From the NCBI GenBank assembly GCA_012729875.1, contig JAAYCC010000180.1, forward strand, positions 1-7,273: a DNA stretch of 7,273 nucleotides, written 5' to 3'. Positions 6,157 to 7,273 of the stretch are shown here, piece after piece. The notes beneath the pieces were generated by a model. That model ran no database searches. It was not told where the DNA came from and worked only from the letters and a program-made list of their open reading frames with translations. This stretch comes from Clostridiales bacterium. Its GTDB lineage: Bacteria; Bacillota; Clostridia; Oscillospirales; Oscillospiraceae. The position numbers and the translations under genes are program-made. Numbering within the stretch: position 1 is the first letter of the stretch; each line of letters starts with the position of its first letter.

Positions 6157-7273
6157 ATGGCAAAAACGGATCTGGTCATTGTGGAATCTCCCGCAAAGGC
6201 AAGAACAATTGAAAAATACCTTGGTTCAAATTACAGTGTTGTAGCATCCATGGGACACCTCAGGGATCTCCCCAAGAGCACCATGGGCGTTGATATAGAA
6301 AACGGCTTTGAACCCGATTATCAGCCGGTTAAGGGGCGCGAGAATGTTATCGAGGACCTGCGCAAGCGTTCACAGTCGGCGAACATAGTTTATCTGGCAA
6401 CCGACCCGGACCGAGAGGGTGAGGCAATATCATGGCATTTGAAGGAGCTTTTAGAACTGCCCGACGAAAAGGCGAGGCGAGTTACCTTTAACGAGATAAC
6501 CAAAAAGACGGTGACTGAGAGCATTGCCGTCCCCCGGGATATAGACCAGGATCTGGTGGACGCGCAGCAGGCAAGGCGTATCCTTGACCGCATCGTGGGC
6601 TACAAGCTCAGTCCGCTGCTCTGGCGAAAGGTGCGCCGCGGGCTTTCAGCCGGCCGCGTACAGTCTGTCGCCACCCGTATGGTGGTGGACAGGGAAAAAG
6701 AAATAAGGGACTTCCGGCAGGAGGAATTCTGGCTGCTGGACGTCACCCTCGACTGCGAGAAAAACAAGGGCAGTTTTGTCGCCCGCTTTCACGGAACCGA
6801 GGAAAAGAAGCTCGAACTCAAGACAGAGGAGGAAGCGGACAGGGTCATCTATGAAATATCAAAGGATGAATTCCGTATAAAGACCGTCAAGCGCGGTGAA
6901 AAGACACGCTCACCGTCGCCCCCGTTTATCACCTCCACACTTCAGCAGGAGGCCTCCAGGCGCCTTGGTATGACACCCCGGCGTACCATGTCCATTGCGC
7001 AGCAGCTCTATGAGGGAGTCGATATAAGCGGGGAGGGTACTATAGGTCTTATCACTTACATGAGAACAGACTCTCTGCGCCTTTCCGACGACGCTACGAG
7101 CACGGCGAAGGAGTTCATTATCGGACGCTACGGAAAGGATTACTATCCCGGAAAGCCCCGGGTTTTTAAGACCAAAGCAGGCGCACAGGACGCGCATGAG
7201 GCGATTCGCCCCAGCAATGTCTTCCTGACGCCTGAGAATATAAAAAAGGACCTCACCCCCGACCAGTACAGGC
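6157..7273 (+). CDS. topA: DNA topoisomerase I, type IA (3' end missing)
   Basis: Topoisomerase I relaxes negative supercoils by cutting one strand through a 5'-phosphotyrosine link. The frame is open without a stop from ATG 6157 to the window edge, giving 372 codons, about half of a usual ~690-residue protein. The N-terminal TOPRIM domain shows VIVESPAKARTIEKYLG with catalytic Glu10, and ATDPDREGEA with Asp83, Asp85 and Glu87 for magnesium binding. SAGRVQSVATRMVVDRE (from residue 164) is the conserved family segment. The active-site tyrosine is Tyr301 in GLITYMRTDS, followed by Arg303. AQDAHEAIRPS near the end is also typical of the family. The C-terminal zinc-ribbon repeats, if present, lie beyond the window. 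GTGAGG (6145-6150) 6 bases upstream is a fair ribosome-binding site. The 18-base gap after dprA suggests a shared transcript. Confidence 0.97.
   Translation, partial: MAKTDLVIVESPAKARTIEKYLGSNYSVVASMGHLRDLPKSTMGVDIENGFEPDYQPVKGRENVIEDLRKRSQSANIVYLATDPDREGEAISWHLKELLELPDEKARRVTFNEITKKTVTESIAVPRDIDQDLVDAQQARRILDRIVGYKLSPLLWRKVRRGLSAGRVQSVATRMVVDREKEIRDFRQEEFWLLDVTLDCEKNKGSFVARFHGTEEKKLELKTEEEADRVIYEISKDEFRIKTVKRGEKTRSPSPPFITSTLQQEASRRLGMTPRRTMSIAQQLYEGVDISGEGTIGLITYMRTDSLRLSDDATSTAKEFIIGRYGKDYYPGKPRVFKTKAGAQDAHEAIRPSNVFLTPENIKKDLTPDQYR

Noticed and set aside
6910..7197. A 95-codon minus-strand frame opposite topA.
   Set aside because: The + strand is an uninterrupted topA reading frame with catalytic motifs throughout; the antisense product shows no known features.
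1..7273. A previously undescribed system such as a defence island, mobile element, CRISPR array or retron.
   Set aside because: Every coding region is a recognised housekeeping family with intact motifs, the gaps are short, and no repeat array, transposase, integrase or structured non-coding RNA region was seen.

Overview
The window reads as ordinary chromosomal housekeeping DNA from a Gram-positive bacterium of the Firmicutes, most likely a Clostridia-type anaerobe. The basis is the greA-lysS pair, the dprA-topA pair, an M23 endopeptidase next to an S41 C-terminal processing protease, purine-rich Shine-Dalgarno sites, a consensus housekeeping promoter, and a base composition that looks close to half G+C by eye. 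The organism call is inference. All seven genes lie on the + strand, two of them cut by the window edges. No tRNA, rRNA, CRISPR array, insertion sequence or phage gene was seen. No stretch of 300 bases lacks a gene; the longest gap is about 120 bases.

Layout. Positions 1-612 hold the C-terminal part of a coiled-coil plus M23 peptidoglycan hydrolase, closed by a strong hairpin (632-659). Positions 733-1929 encode a membrane-anchored S41 protease with a PDZ domain and an intact Ser/Lys/Gln active site. A textbook promoter (TTGACA, 17 bp, TATAAT; 1946-1974) then starts a new unit: greA (2039-2530) and lysS (2534-4033), which are nearly contiguous. A GC-rich hairpin (4047-4080) follows lysS. After it come a TrmH/SpoU-family RNA 2'-O-methyltransferase (4101-4856), dprA (4870-6138, probable TTG start) and the beginning of topA (6157 to the window end), all tightly spaced and probably co-transcribed.

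The genes fall into three themes. The first two are envelope enzymes; elsewhere in Firmicutes such genes often follow ftsE-ftsX, which would lie just outside the window. greA and lysS serve transcription elongation and lysine charging. The last three act on RNA modification, single-stranded DNA handling in transformation or recombination, and DNA supercoiling. I found no evidence of a novel system. The points worth a second look are small regulatory ones: the greA promoter and its repeat-containing leader, the hairpins around the lysS stop, and the dprA start.
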